In this document: positions 10,334 through 21,956 of the stretch, piece after piece | How positions within the stretch are numbered: the first letter of the stretch is position 1 | Layout: each line of letters opens with the position of its first letter | Source of the DNA: Blattamonas nauphoetae | Taxonomy: Eukaryota; Preaxostyla; Oxymonadida | NCBI GenBank assembly: GCA_033064195.1 | Contig: JARBJD010000140.1 | Location: 118,091-182,090, forward strand | Direction: 5' to 3' | Length of the DNA: 64,000 nt | Position numbers and translations under genes: made by a program | Notes under the pieces: model-generated | Told to the model about the DNA's origin: nothing | Seen by the model: only the letters and a program-made list of their open reading frames with translations | Database searches by the model: none

Positions 10334-13300
10334 TCACCATGGCCTACTTCGTTTCTTCTTCCCTTCAATATATCTGTCCTGCCCTGACGAGTAACTGCCT
10401 GACGCAGATTTGTGAGGGTCCTCGCCCGAATAATACGCATCTTCAGACTGATCATTTATGGGAATGTAGTTTTCCCGCTTGTACTTCTTGTATCGTCTCA
10501 CACAGGACCCAATGAGAAGGATCATCATCACTACATACATGACAATTCCGGCAACAGAGATGATCGCAACCAAAATTGGCAAAAAGTAGTTTTTCTTTCC
10601 TTTGTCGTAATTGTAGATGGCGATTGAGCTCGTGTTGGACTGTAGTTCCACTCCTCCGATCTTGTGGGTCTGACCATACTTGACGATTGCATACGGATTA
10701 TGCGCTCTCGGGATTTTTGTGACATTCTCCCGAGGAAGGACGAAAGTGATGAAAGACTCGTTGTGTTGCTGGTATTCCTTCACTTCAACATAGTTTTTCG
10801 GCTCTTGGAGGGCTTTAGCGTCGTGATAGATGAGCACGGAGAGGTTACAAGGAATAATGTGTGTTCCCGTAATGTTGAGTCGGACATGCGTTTTCGTCTC
10901 CTTGTTCACCGTCACGTTTTTGATTTTGGGGTGGAAGAGAACTTCAGTTGTCGATTTCAGAACGCGGTGGGAGGCTTGGATGGAACAGTTGTTGTCATAC
11001 AGCCACAACGAATCGTTTGGCGGATAGCCGTCGCTGAGGGGGGCGAGCGACCGGAAAGTGGCGGTCGAGTTGAGGCAGTGGAAGTTTCTTGATGTGTTGA
11101 AGTAGAACTGGACAGAATCCTCTCCTCCCGCATCTGCCGCAATGGGCAGTTTATTCAGCCTTCCGTTCTGCATGAATCGACTCTCCAGAACGATCATGGA
11201 CGAGTTGGCGATGTAGACGAGAGGGTTTGGAGAACCGTAAGCATTCAGCTGAGTGAAGTTCAACTGGTACTCGCTGTACGAAGGCCACCAGGCCCACTTC
11301 GACGATATCGCGATGATCCCGCCCTTCCAAGCGCAGGTTTCGTAGATCATGTGTCTCGGCCCGTTGGCTGAGCTGAAGGAGGTGACAATGCTCGACACGG
11401 TAAGTTTGATTCGGTGGAATTTGACGAAAGAGTTGTCGGAGTAGAGGAGGATGCCGTGGTAGTGTTCGCTGTCCTTCGCTTCGATGTCGATGAACTCGCC
11501 GTCGAAGAACGTGATGTGCAGTCTGTGCCCGGTCAAGTCGAAGAGCGTCGCCATCGATTCTCCATCCACTGAGATCCGGTGGAATTTGGTTGTGTTGATT
11601 TGGACGAGTATGTCTGGCTTGAAAGTGACAATTGCGTTTGCTCCATCCCAAGCGCTGATTGTCTCGTTTTGTCGGTCAACAGTCGTCACAGTGAACACCG
11701 ACGCATTGTTTACCAAAGAAATGTCAGAGAACACACAGTCGGCGAGAGAAGCAGCGACGTATGTGATGGGGATCTTTTTTTGTTCTGGATCTTCGAACTG
11801 CTCCTCGAGGTTCTCCAACATGAAGATGGATGAGCCGAAAGTGGCATCGATGCAAGAGCAGCGAGTTAGAGACACGACATACGCGGAAACATCGGAGTAC
11901 ACAACGTAATACGGTTTGGTGTCGAGGCGGAGAGGAAATTGGAAGATAATGTTGTCAAACACACAGACGGGAGAGGACAAGACAACTGGAGCAGCAGATT
12001 TCTGAACCTTGAGGAACGTCTTTCCATCAGTCGCGTTGGGGAAGCGGAGAGTGTGGTCCTTGAAGTGCAGAGAACTGTTGGTGTCTGTGCAGAGGATGTA
12101 TGGTTGGGGAGAAGTCTGGTTGGTTGTGATCCAAAGTGTGCCTGTCTGATCCACTCCTTCAATGATTGTCTTTGTGCGAGAGAATTTGACCGACGTAAAG
12201 ATGGTCGCGTGAGTATCCAGAAGAATGCTGCGAACACCTCCGTCGCTGAGTGTCATCGAGTTGGCAAATGCCATCGTCTTGCACGGATACGCTGCCGACC
12301 CGCAATACTCCACATCGTAGCCCATCGTCTTCAGCCGGACCCTGTCTTTGTCTTTCCTCTCCTCAACCAGAGGCTTCAGTGGGATGGTGTGGGTGTAGTC
12401 TCGCTGGCTGTAGCCTGCCATTGCTGTGGTTGTCTCCCAGGCGGTGCTGGTGATGTTGGCTCGGAGGGATTTGGTCAGTTTGGGATGATCGATGAACAAA
12501 AATTGGCCGTCGTGGGCAGCACACTTCGTGAAGGTGGTCTGTTGGATGGAGAACGATGTCTCGGAATCGTCTAAATAGGCGTAGATACAACCACCGAAAC
12601 TTTTATCCGCGTTTTCATTGACTTTGCACGATGTGAATGTGCTTGTTCCGGAACCGCCCATTATGAAAGATGCCTTGTTTTTCAGAGAAATAAAACAGGC
12701 TCCACCATAGCCTGTGTTGAGTGTGCACTTATTGAATGTGCATCCATCGATTGTGGCTTTTTTATTGTCAAGTGAGAGTTGGAGAATCGAACCATTACCA
12801 ATAGTCGAAGTAATGTTTGTAAATTGGCAGTCCGTTATGGATCCAGCAGAATTAAGAAGTGAGAAAAGAGGGGTTGCCGTTAGATTTTGATTTGAAGCAG
12901 TAATTGTGGAAATAGTGAACGTTGAATCTTTACACGAAATAAAGGGTTTTGTTGGGCTGAAAGATGAGGCAGCGGATAAAACGCAGCTCTGAAGCGTAAG
13001 GACGGATCCAGAGAAACATTCGATCACAGAGGAACTGCCGGAGGACAACGTTCTGAAGAGTTGGATGGAATTGAATGTTGCAGTTGTCTGTGTAATAGAA
13101 AAGAGAGCTCCACTTGATTGGACGCTATTGATAGTTGGCTGGGCGGCTGTTTGATTGCTGATAGTGAACATACGAGATGATGAGGAACACTCTGATTCTG
13201 TGAAGGTTCCAGCTCCTAGTTTAAAGGTAATTGTACCCTCTGCAGACAAATGCAGTTGAAATGCATAAGCTAGAGTCAAGCAAGGTTGTGTTTCAGTTCC

Positions 13301-13457
13301 GCATCCGGCTACATTTGTGCCTGTGGCACTGACAAATATTTCTTAGAATTATGATGAGGATGAAAGAAGATAATGTACCTTTATTGTTTGATTCTTCATT
13401 TTCAATATGAAAAGCAACACAACACCAGGTAAGAACGCAAGAGATGAGGAAAAGCAT
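10334..13457 (-). CDS. Large type-I surface protein with beta-helix-like ectodomain
   Basis: Two exons (13457-13379 and 13341-10334, 37-nt intron) give 1,028 residues. The chosen ATG at 13457 starts a good signal peptide (MLFLISCVLTWCCVAF). An in-frame ATG at 13592 would add 45 residues and bury it. The mature N-terminus reads VSATGTNVAGCGTETQPC, then long Ser/Thr/Asn-rich sequence with recurring short strands of the form F-x-x-C/I-T-F-T, as in right-handed parallel beta-helix (pectin-lyase-like) repeats. The fold call is inference. A single membrane helix lies near residues 945-972 (LPILVAIISVAGIVMYVVM). It is followed by a 56-residue basic tail with Tyr-based sites (NYIPI, AYYSG) ending KKKRSRPW. 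Many N-x-S/T sites suggest glycosylation. Probable role: cell surface or prey/host contact. Confidence 0.75.
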
Positions 13458-13588
13458 GAAAATAAGATTGGTCCACAATTTCCTTGAAGAATCGTATCTC
13501 AACCACAAAGGATCAGAATAATGAAACGTTGTATGAAATGGTGACAAAAAATTATGATGAATGAAGGACCAGAATCTTAGAACGCTGG

Positions 13589-13922
13589 TCATGTGCCATC
13601 CATGTTCTCATCGATGTTCTGTGATACACCAATCCTCTTCTCCTTCTCTTTTGCTCCGATCAACTGCTCAATGCTGTTGGAAACTATTTGGCGGACTTTT
13701 TCGTCGACTCCTCTTCTAAATCAAACATAAATCTCACATCAACAAAATAACTCAAACATGGCCATCTGTTCATCAAGCTCCCTTAAATCTTCGTCATCAT
13801 GTTCAATACGTACTAGTGGCTGTCTGATCATCGCTGAAGTTCGCACTGAAGGTGAATTTAAGTAAATTCTGCGAAATTTCACGAGAAACCAAAACTCGAA
13901 AATCCACACATGCCACGGGCAT
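13589..13922 (-). CDS. Small protein, unrecognised (three exons)
   Basis: Exons 13922-13810, 13781-13752 and 13715-13589 (introns 28 and 36 nt) give 89 residues from ATG (MPVACVDFRVLV) to TGA. The C-terminal half looks helical (FERGVDEKVRQIVSNSIEQL). The same frame is open upstream of the ATG (LSLVVFE before it), so one more 5' exon may exist. The TGA overlaps, as ATGA, a possible upstream ATG of the beta-helix gene on the same strand. No family recognised. Confidence 0.45.
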
Positions 13923-14185
13923 TTCAAAAACAACGAGAGAGAGACGCAATAAATCAGTGAATGTGAAATCATGATGGAGAATCGAGAAGCTGAAACAGGG
14001 CTACGAAGAAACAATCGCAGATGAGAGAAAAGATGTGATATTAAGAAAAGTGATGGATTAGACAATAGGAAGCAGTTATAAAAGCTGAGATCGGAAAAAA
14101 ACCATTCAAATATTGGATTTATTCCAAGGTGTGAATAGGAGACCAGAAAGATTTCTTTTCTCTAGGGTCGATCATCACACTTTCC

Positions 14186-17100
14186 ATGGAACAGCTTGAA
14201 CAGGCTGTTGTTACAGCCTTCAACACACAGACCCAGACTGATGAACACACTCGAGCACTTGAAGCAGCACAACAATTGACAATGAATCAAACATGCCTCA
14301 CGGTTCGTGATTTGACGCTTTTTCTTTCTTGTCACGACAAATCGTCCATCATCAAACATTTTTCTATTGCTTCATTGTTCTTTCGACATTTTCTCAATTT
14401 TAGACATGTTTCAACCTCTTCTGTCAATCACAAATTGTCGAAGTTAGAATGTGGTCAATCGGCAGAATTACTGAGCTACTCGAGCGCTATTATCCTAGCC
14501 TCAACGAAGATGATCTTCTTTTTCTCCGCTCTCGACTCACAGCATGGATTCAACTCCCACAAGCCCAACAAGAACCAGCATTTATCCATCGCAAGTTTGC
14601 CCAATGCTATGCCATGCTTGTCAGAATGGAGTATCCTCAAAAGTGGCCCACTGCATTCACTGATCTGCTTACTATCGCCCAAAATGGAGGTGCAACAGAG
14701 GTTAGTCTCTTCACAGAAATCATGAGAGAAGTTGATTCAACCCTCATCCACGTCCCAACTGGAAGTATCGGAGAACAAACCAATCAAACACGTATATTCA
14801 AGGAAAATCTGAAGAATGATTGCCTTCAAGGAATCATTGTCCTCTGGTACAACCTTCTGAAGACGACATACGCGACACACCCCCAAGTTGCGAACTCCAT
14901 CATGACTGTGGTTATTTCTTATGCAACTTGGGTTGATTTAGATCTTATTGCAAGCAAACCGTTCCTGATGCTCCTCTACTCCATTCTTCGACCCCCATTC
15001 AACCTTCCAGCACGGACAGTCACACATGATGGACCACTTCCGAATGAATTGAACAATGTTCCAACAAACGTATTTAAGATTCAAATGACGTCACCAGAGA
15101 AAGTAATAAATGAACAACTCTCTGTCGTGGTCCTTCTGAATGAGGCTGGAGAATTGCCGCCTCTCAGTGATGACTGGTTTTCATATGCAGAGAACCTTCG
15201 TTGCAAAGTTATCTTCTTTCTGCGAACTATTATCCGTCGTGGGTCATCGCCTTATGCGAAGCTGCAATTAATCGTGTCGCTTGATATCGTTGGAACGATT
15301 TCTCTCTTTGCAAGGGTAGATTGGGAGTCTTTTACATTTCCTTCCCTCGAAAATGCAGAAGGATCTCCTTCTGGTTTTGTTCGTGCATCAGAAATGCTTC
15401 ATGCACACATGGGATCAGATGACACGCCACAACTCCAACTTGCCCTCGCACAGCTACTAAGCGAGGTAGGCTGCCAAATTATGGCCAGTTATGGGTTTTT
15501 GATGTCCAATGGCTATACCAGTCTCAGATCTCCTTTCTCGACAGCTAACCACGAAGAGAAAATTATCACTGACACCGCACAGCTCCATGCCATGGTTGAT
15601 TCAAGCCTACAACTGCTTCAAGAATGGGTCAGCCACTTCGCCTTTTGGTACGATCACGATGATGATGATATCGCAGACGCACTGCAGACTTCCTTCAATG
15701 ACCTTTTGCAGCTCATCAGGCAGTCGCAAGGGCCTGTTCAATCGCCAATGAATGGAGGATTCGCCCAAACACCATCACCCCCATACTCTCCATCGAACTC
15801 ATCCATTCACCACTTCAATCTGATCCACCCAAGCAACCCCCTGAATTACGTGTCTCCACAACTCGAAGGCCTCAATGCCCTGATCCCCCCTCTCCTCTCC
15901 ATCCTCACAGCAAAGATGGCATATCCATTCGACATTGCTTGCACTGCCACGCAGTCACAACTGGGCTCCACAACCAGTGGAAGAGGCGCTTCGCTCTTTT
16001 CTGTCTCCACACCAACGGGCTCGCCTCACACCCTGCGCTCGCCGTCAAGCAGTGGGAATGTCAACGCACTGGGCACACCGATGAAACAAGGAGCGGAGGA
16101 CAACGATCAAGATGGGATCAGATTGGACGAGTTTCTATCGTTCAGAAGAGAGCTGACTAAGACGTACGCTGTCTTGTGCAGCAATTTCAGAGAAATCGCT
16201 CAACAACACATCACAGAACGGATACAGCAAGCATTGGCACTGATGGCAGAGTGTGCGGTCCTCCATCCACAGCATGTCCAGCCGGACGAACCAGGGTTTG
16301 TGTTTCTTCTTGTACATTCTTCATCTCTCTGTTCATCAATTCACCTTTCATCTCAACGACAATCTCAGCTTCATCATTGCGTGTGATTGCTACAGTGCCA
16401 TCCCAGCAATCGAACTTGCTCTCCTTCTCTTCAGCGAAGCGTCCGGAATGTTCACCGAGGCTGAGTATGGCGATCCAGAGAGTTTCCCATCACTCGTCTA
16501 CAAACAACTTTTGGAAAACCCGTTCGGACAGTTTCCATCCCCCATCGTCTCATCAGCGTTCTTCGAACTTCTCGCAAAGTTCTCCAAAATACCACAGCAA
16601 CAACCAAATCTGATCCAACCGCTTTATCAGCTGCTTCTTCAAGACGGAGTCGGAATCACCAACCGCACACTCTCCGTCGCCATCCGAGCCTCACGACTCT
16701 TCACTCAGCTCACCAAACAACTCCTCCCTTCCGGCCACAGCATCGGGTTCGGTGGAAACAGGGTGGGAGACGCTCGCCGACAGCAAAACGCACAAATCAT
16801 GGCGCCGCTGATCAACCCGCTTTTGTCGTCCATCAACAACATCCTCCAGAACAGCTCGGTGCAGACACAGGGCGATATTGATCGCCTTCGGGATCTCTTC
16901 CCGACGGCAGGGATTCTCATCGCTGCACTCGACCCGAACACAAACAATATCGACAGTCTCTTTGGACAGATTCTGGCACTTCCGCAGAAAATCATCGATT
17001 CGGTCAGTCCGGTTGCACCTGCGCAAGTGGAGAGTACACCAATGAACAATAACACGAACCTTTCAACTGTCGATCTCCTCTCATTCGCCCTCCAATCGTT

Positions 17101-18121
17101 CTCCTCTGTCACCAAAGAAATCAACCAATCACACACTGTTCGTCCTTTTGTCCAGAACCGAATGCTGTCAGTTGCACAATCTGTCGTCAGCATCGTCCGC
17201 GCCACAACTTCAAACAGACTCCGCTCCAAAGCAACAACATTTCTGGGGACAGTCGGAGAGATGCTCGGTCCAAACGCCGGCGAGGCTCTGAAAGCGGTCG
17301 TGCCTGTTCTTCTCGACGGCGAGTACGTCGACTCGGATGCCAGCTACCTCCCCACACGAGTGTTTAACGACACACTCTCTCTGATCAAGAACTTCACGCA
17401 CAAGTTCAAGGCGGACTTGTCGGGTTGCTATGTTGAGATCTGGCCGTCGATTTTCAACCAGATTGTGTCGAGGTTTCACTCTCCAATTGTCATTCAGGGA
17501 AGAGACTATGCACAAGCGATTGTGGAGAAGGAGATGGAGCAGATGGCGAAAATGGATGGGACAGCACCTGCATCTTATCGCCCACAACATCATATCAGCG
17601 AGGAGGAGAGAGAACACAATCAGCTGCTCAACACATTCAGTGCGCTGTTCTCCACGATTGCGGAGTCTGGCGATCTTGTTCTCTTCCTTCTCAACCCCAA
17701 TCTCCAACACACCCTCATCCCCACATTCACTGCTTTGACGTACGCCATGATTGTCCCCGACCTCGGAAAGCGAGTGGAGATGGTCCAATCCTTCACAAAA
17801 CTTGTCACAAACGCAAATTTCGTTGCAACGGAAGGATTCAACCAGGTTGTCATCTCTCTCATCCATCCAACAATGTTGGAAGCTCTTCGTCGCCCACAAG
17901 CGAAGCAATCAGACCCAACCTCTCTCCGTCTTGCTGAAAACGTCGCTGTCTTCCACGTCGAGGCGGCGAAGAGTGTTGCGGGGTTTGGGGATTATGTTGT
18001 GCAACAATTTCTGCCGACTTTGCAGCTGAGTGAGGAGGATAAGCAAATGGTGCTGATGGCAACGACAGAACAGAATATACCTCTTCTCAGGGAGTTCTAT
18101 CGCAAATTCGAGGCTGAATGA
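14186..18121 (+). CDS. XPOT: Exportin-T (tRNA nuclear export receptor)
   Basis: Three exons, 14186-14302, 14404-16295 and 16396-18121 (introns 101 and 100 nt), give 1,244 residues ending TGA. Karyopherin-beta family member that carries mature tRNA out of the nucleus with Ran-GTP. Diagnostic stretches: an N-terminal segment with KWPTAFTDLL; FTEIMREVDSTLI followed by a block ending NDCLQGIIVLWYNLL; and YATWVDLDLIASKPFL, matching the exportin-T signature YVSWIDLSLIANDRF. Later come TAGILIAAL and a C-terminus ending FLPTLQLSEEDKQMVL. The whole chain is HEAT-type helical. A Pro/Ser/Thr-rich insert (residues about 510-590) is longer than in the human protein (962 aa). Confidence 0.9.
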
Positions 18122-18447
18122 ATGTTGTCTGATGATCGAAATTCGTCTTCATTTCTCGTCTATCATTTTGAAAAATGAACACTTCACTCTTTGTTTTTGG
18201 ATTTGTCCGCCAAGTCGGGTTGTATCGGGATGTTTTTGCATTTTCTCGCTCCGAGCTTTTTGAATCGATGCATTTCATTACCTTTCGGACCGATGTTCAA
18301 ACTTTTTACATTTACAGATTCTTCTGAAATAACGATGGGTCGTTCAATTTTCACTCAATTCGAGGGATTCTCTGACATTGTAAAGACTGTCTTTGCTTTT
18401 TTCGAATACTTATTGATCATAGGCTTTAAGAACAAGACACTTTATCA
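18122..18447. other. Intergenic, no gene seen
   Basis: 326 bp between exportin-T and the coiled-coil gene. A 90-codon plus-strand frame crosses it but has no exon-like boundaries or recognisable sequence. I see only 3' and 5' flanking sequence, AT-rich toward the next start. Confidence 0.5.
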
Positions 18448-20636
18448 ATGTCTTATCTGAATCGGTCGAAACTTCATTCAAGTTTCCAGAGCACGGGATC
18501 AGTTGGACAAAGTACCTCAAAAACAAAAGTATTTCGTTTTCTTTTCAAATTTTGTGGGTTTTAAAATGCAGAAAACAGTGAAAACTGCCAAATCAGAGTC
18601 TAATGCTATCGCGATGCAAGAATCACTCTCACTTCAATTAGATGAATTTAAAACTCAAATAGGCTTCTGGCAAACGGTACGTCAACCATTTACAAGACAT
18701 TTCTGCAGGAAAAAGAAAAACAAATCACTCAAATTCTCGCATCAAACAACCAAATTCTCCAACTGAAACCTCAACTCTTCCTCCTCGATGAAATTCCTCG
18801 TTTTGAAACCCACATACTGGAACGAGCTCGAAACTTTACAGCAGAAGCTGTAAGTGAGACAAAGCATGATATGCAGGATGCTTATCAAGCTGTGGCGGAC
18901 GATGTCGCGAACATCGCAAGCCATCTTCAAACAACTGAAACTGAAGTGAAAACTCTCGTAAAAGCTACAGCAGACAAAATGGACAAACTTTCACTGGAGC
19001 AGTTTGAAGAGAGACAGACTTCAAACTCGAGAATCGATGATTATGAAAAACGTCAAAATGAAAAGATCCAAATTCTTCAACGAAATCTCAACAGTGTACG
19101 GGAGGAGATGATCAAATTTCGATCCTTTCTCGATGAATTCAACTCTCTTGGGGGCATACATGGCATCCTGACGATGGGCCCAACTCAACCTCACCTCACC
19201 TCAGCCCCAATTGCTCAAGACTCATTCAGCGCAAGAGGCAATTCTTCAGGTCGAAGGCACAACTCGAAACGACATCGTGGTCGACGAAAGAGTGGTTCAA
19301 GTGACGAATCATCGGATACTTCCACGTCTTACACCCATCCGCGACAAGACAAATCCAAACATGAAGAAGAAAAGCAGGAGAGGCGGATTAGTCAACTTGA
19401 AGACGACTTAGATGCTTTTAGAGCGAATGTGGAACGGAGATTGGATGAATTGGAGAAGAAAGTTGAGTTGTCGTCGAAGCCAAAAGGGGCTTCGGAACAG
19501 TTGTCAAAAATTGAGATGAAACAAGTTGTGAACGAAGCCATCCGAACAGAGCGGGAGCGAACATCACACGAGACACTCGAACAGAATCGACGGATTGATG
19601 CGTTCTCCCATCAGATTGAGGAAGTGAGTCGAACAACGAAAAAGATCCAACAATCTTCGAAAGATGGTGACGAGCAGATCCAAAAGTTGAAAACAGACAT
19701 GGTGAAGATCAATCGCAGACTGAACCAGGTTGAACAAAGATGCAACACCGCTCAAAAGCAACAGCAGAGGCCCATAGTTTTGAGAGATTCGCCGGATTTG
19801 TACCCACTCAGCGACAACGATTATGGGAAGGACCAGTTCGAATCTCCGCCCAGAACCCCTCCTCAGCAAACCATCGCGGGTGGTCAGAGAGGAGGACCTG
19901 ATTCCTCACCACAATACGAGATGTTCCTTCCCCCTGGAAAAGAGGGATTGTCTGGTGATGGATATGGAGCACAGACGATGGCGAGAGAGAGGGGGAGAGA
20001 GTGGGTGAGAGAGAACAGCAGTCGAATCCAGTCACAACTTGAACAGCGACAGAACGAACGTTCTGGCAGAATGGATTTGCATACAGATCCACAGTATGCT
20101 GAGAGAGAGCCACAGTGGAGGGAAGGGGATCGTCAGAGCAGTTTCCAAGGGAAATCAAACAAGGAGACACAGACCCCTGAGACACAACGCACTTTCCCAA
20201 GCCATCAGATTGATCAAGGACACTCCTTCCAACCCCAAAACACATCATTCGCACAGCCCAACCAATATCCACCTTCAACCAATCCTTCTTTTCCACTTGA
20301 CCATCGTCCACGAACTTATGGCCATCCTCAAACGTCTCAAACACAAATCACTTCACAACACAACCATCCGTCGCAGCCTTTCCAGCCGCAATCGTCCATC
20401 AACCGTTCAGCGCAGGATAGTCCTGGTCTACGCAGGAAGTCGAGCAGTGACAATGTGAAAGGAATTGATGGTTTGTTTCTTGTTCGGTGATTTTTTCAGG
20501 ACTTCCGTCGCATGCACAAGCGAGTTCGTCATTGTCACGGCACAGTCGAAGACGATCGAATGATCATCCATCGAAACGGGGTTACTCTCGATCAATGTCA
20601 TCGTATTCACAAGAAGATTCTCCTTCATCAAATTAG
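18448..20636 (+). CDS. Coiled-coil protein with disordered C-terminus, unrecognised
   Basis: Four exons, 18448-18528, 18572-18676, 18709-20470 and 20500-20636 (introns 43, 32 and 29 nt), give 694 residues ending TAG. The third intron is needed: it removes the TGA at 20490 and opens an Arg/Ser-rich tail (SSSLSRHSRRRSNDHPSK). Residues about 30-200 and 280-400 are heptad-rich coiled coil (LQRNLNSVREEMIKF, LEDDLDAFRANVERRLDEL). Between them is a basic Ser/Arg patch (RRHNSKRHRGRRKSGSSDES). The C-terminal 250 residues are Gln/Pro/Ser-rich and probably unstructured. A scaffold or cytoskeletal/centriolar role is plausible, but nothing identifies it. Confidence 0.75.
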
Positions 20637-20812
20637 CCAGAGGAAATTCTCTTCATTTTCAAACCTGATCTTTTTTTCATGTATCGTCTTGGTTTTCGCG
20701 ATTTCTTTGTGGAATACGAAGAGATCATGCACTATTATGATATATCGCCTTTGTGGAATGAAGTTTTGTGTCATAATGAATGATTCAATAAGAAAAATGT
20801 GAAGTGAGAGAA

Positions 20813-21338
20813 TTATTCTTCAAGCTCTTTGATTCCTTGAATAACATCTTCGTACTTCTTCTTTGCTTTCTCATTCTTGAGTGCTTCTGGAGTATCCATC
20901 GCTAAAACACATGATGTGGGTCGTTTTGTGGATGCTGCTGCACCAAGGTCGTCTTTTGAATCAACAAAAATGTATGGGATGTCATTCTCTTCACAGTACA
21001 CAGGTAAATGAGAGATAACGTCAAGAGGAGAAATATCACCGGCGATGACGCAAATTCTATGAGAGAGTTGTCACAAAGTTTTAGGATTAGATTTGAGATT
21101 TTCAGGGCGCAATAGAGAAAGATCGAAAAAATAAACCCCCGTTTTCCTTTCCGGATGCTCTTTACAACCTCTTTCACTCCACGACGAAGCTGTTTACTTT
21201 TTGAATCTGGCGAGAAATGGCACAATTTCAATTGTTGGTGAAATAGAACAAACTTGTCTTCACAACTTTCAGAACCTTCTTGGTGAACTTTGGATTGGCG
21301 AGGGGTTTGGCAATTGGGACGAGAGCACCTTTAACCAT
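20813..21338 (-). CDS. NHP2: H/ACA snoRNP protein NHP2 (L7Ae family)
   Basis: Three exons, 21338-21254, 21206-21137 and 21056-20813 (introns 47 and 80 nt), give 132 residues ending TAA. NHP2 binds H/ACA guide RNAs with dyskerin/Cbf5, Nop10 and Gar1 for pseudouridylation of rRNA. Sequence evidence: KQLRRGVKEVVKSIRKGKRG, then CVIAGDISPLDVISHLPVYC, NDIPYIF and SKDDLGAAASTKRPT, the L7Ae RNA-binding signature with the NHP2-type RRGVKEV and GAA-x-x-KRPT. The C-terminal EALKNEKAKKKYEDVI helix is an extension. Translation starts are only 54 bp from the divergent PCC1 gene. Confidence 0.92.
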
Positions 21339-21392
21339 CTGTTAATGCTGGCTTATCTTGATCGAACCCACAGCGCAATTCTGTTCATCTCC

Positions 21393-21718
21393 ATGACGCA
21401 ATATCAATGGTTTTCGGACTTTTTATCTAATTTTTCCACATAGCACTGTTTCTATGAGAACCTTGTCGGAAGAACATGCTGCAATACTAGCTAGAGCTCT
21501 CTCTGTCGAACCAGACATCAATCCTGAACGCTCTTCAAGGATAATCGTCGCTGAAGGAAGTCTTCTCAAAGCGTTTGTTCTTTTCTGACCATTTCTTATT
21601 GTACAGAACGTTTATTGCACAAGATGCAAAGAGTCTCAGAACGATCGTTTCGAACAATATGGATCTCTTCTCTTTGGCTTTGCAGGCAATTGCACTTGGA
21701 ATTGAAACAACATCATGA
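21393..21718 (+). CDS. PCC1: EKC/KEOPS complex subunit PCC1
   Basis: Three small exons (21393-21409, 21444-21572, 21607-21718) and two 34-nt introns give 85 residues, the usual size of Pcc1. PCC1 is the dimerisation subunit of KEOPS, which makes t6A37 on ANN-decoding tRNAs with Kae1 and Bud32. Sequence evidence: first strand QCTVSMRTLSEEHAAILARA, then SVEPD, SSRIIVAEGSLLKATF and AQDAKSLRTIVSNNMDL, matching the family pattern (strand, SxR, strand, A-x-D-x-x-x-LR-x-x-x-N-x-x-x-D). The stop is TGA. No single open frame covers it, so it is invisible to ORF callers. It shares a 54-bp divergent spacer with NHP2. Confidence 0.85.
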
Positions 21719-21956
21719 TTATATATCATTTCATCGCTCTCTTTCTTTGGTGAATCCATTACATTCTTTATTTCCGACTGTCTTCTTTCATCTTCCTTAT
21801 CTGCACATTACGCAATATCACTTGAATCCATATCGACTTATTTCATCATAACTTATACGTGTACTGATCAGAAGTGATCATTGAAGACATTCTGTATCCG
21901 AACAGATGACATTTAAAAAAGGTTGGGCCATTTGAATCGATCTTCTTGTGTGAAGT

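Noticed and set aside
13140-13279. Surface protein starting at 13279
   Set aside because: That codon is TTG in mid-protein; a 37-nt intron joins an upstream exon with a signal peptide.
18191-18460. 89-codon plus ORF after exportin-T
   Set aside because: No recognisable sequence or splice context; it runs into the start of the next gene in another frame.
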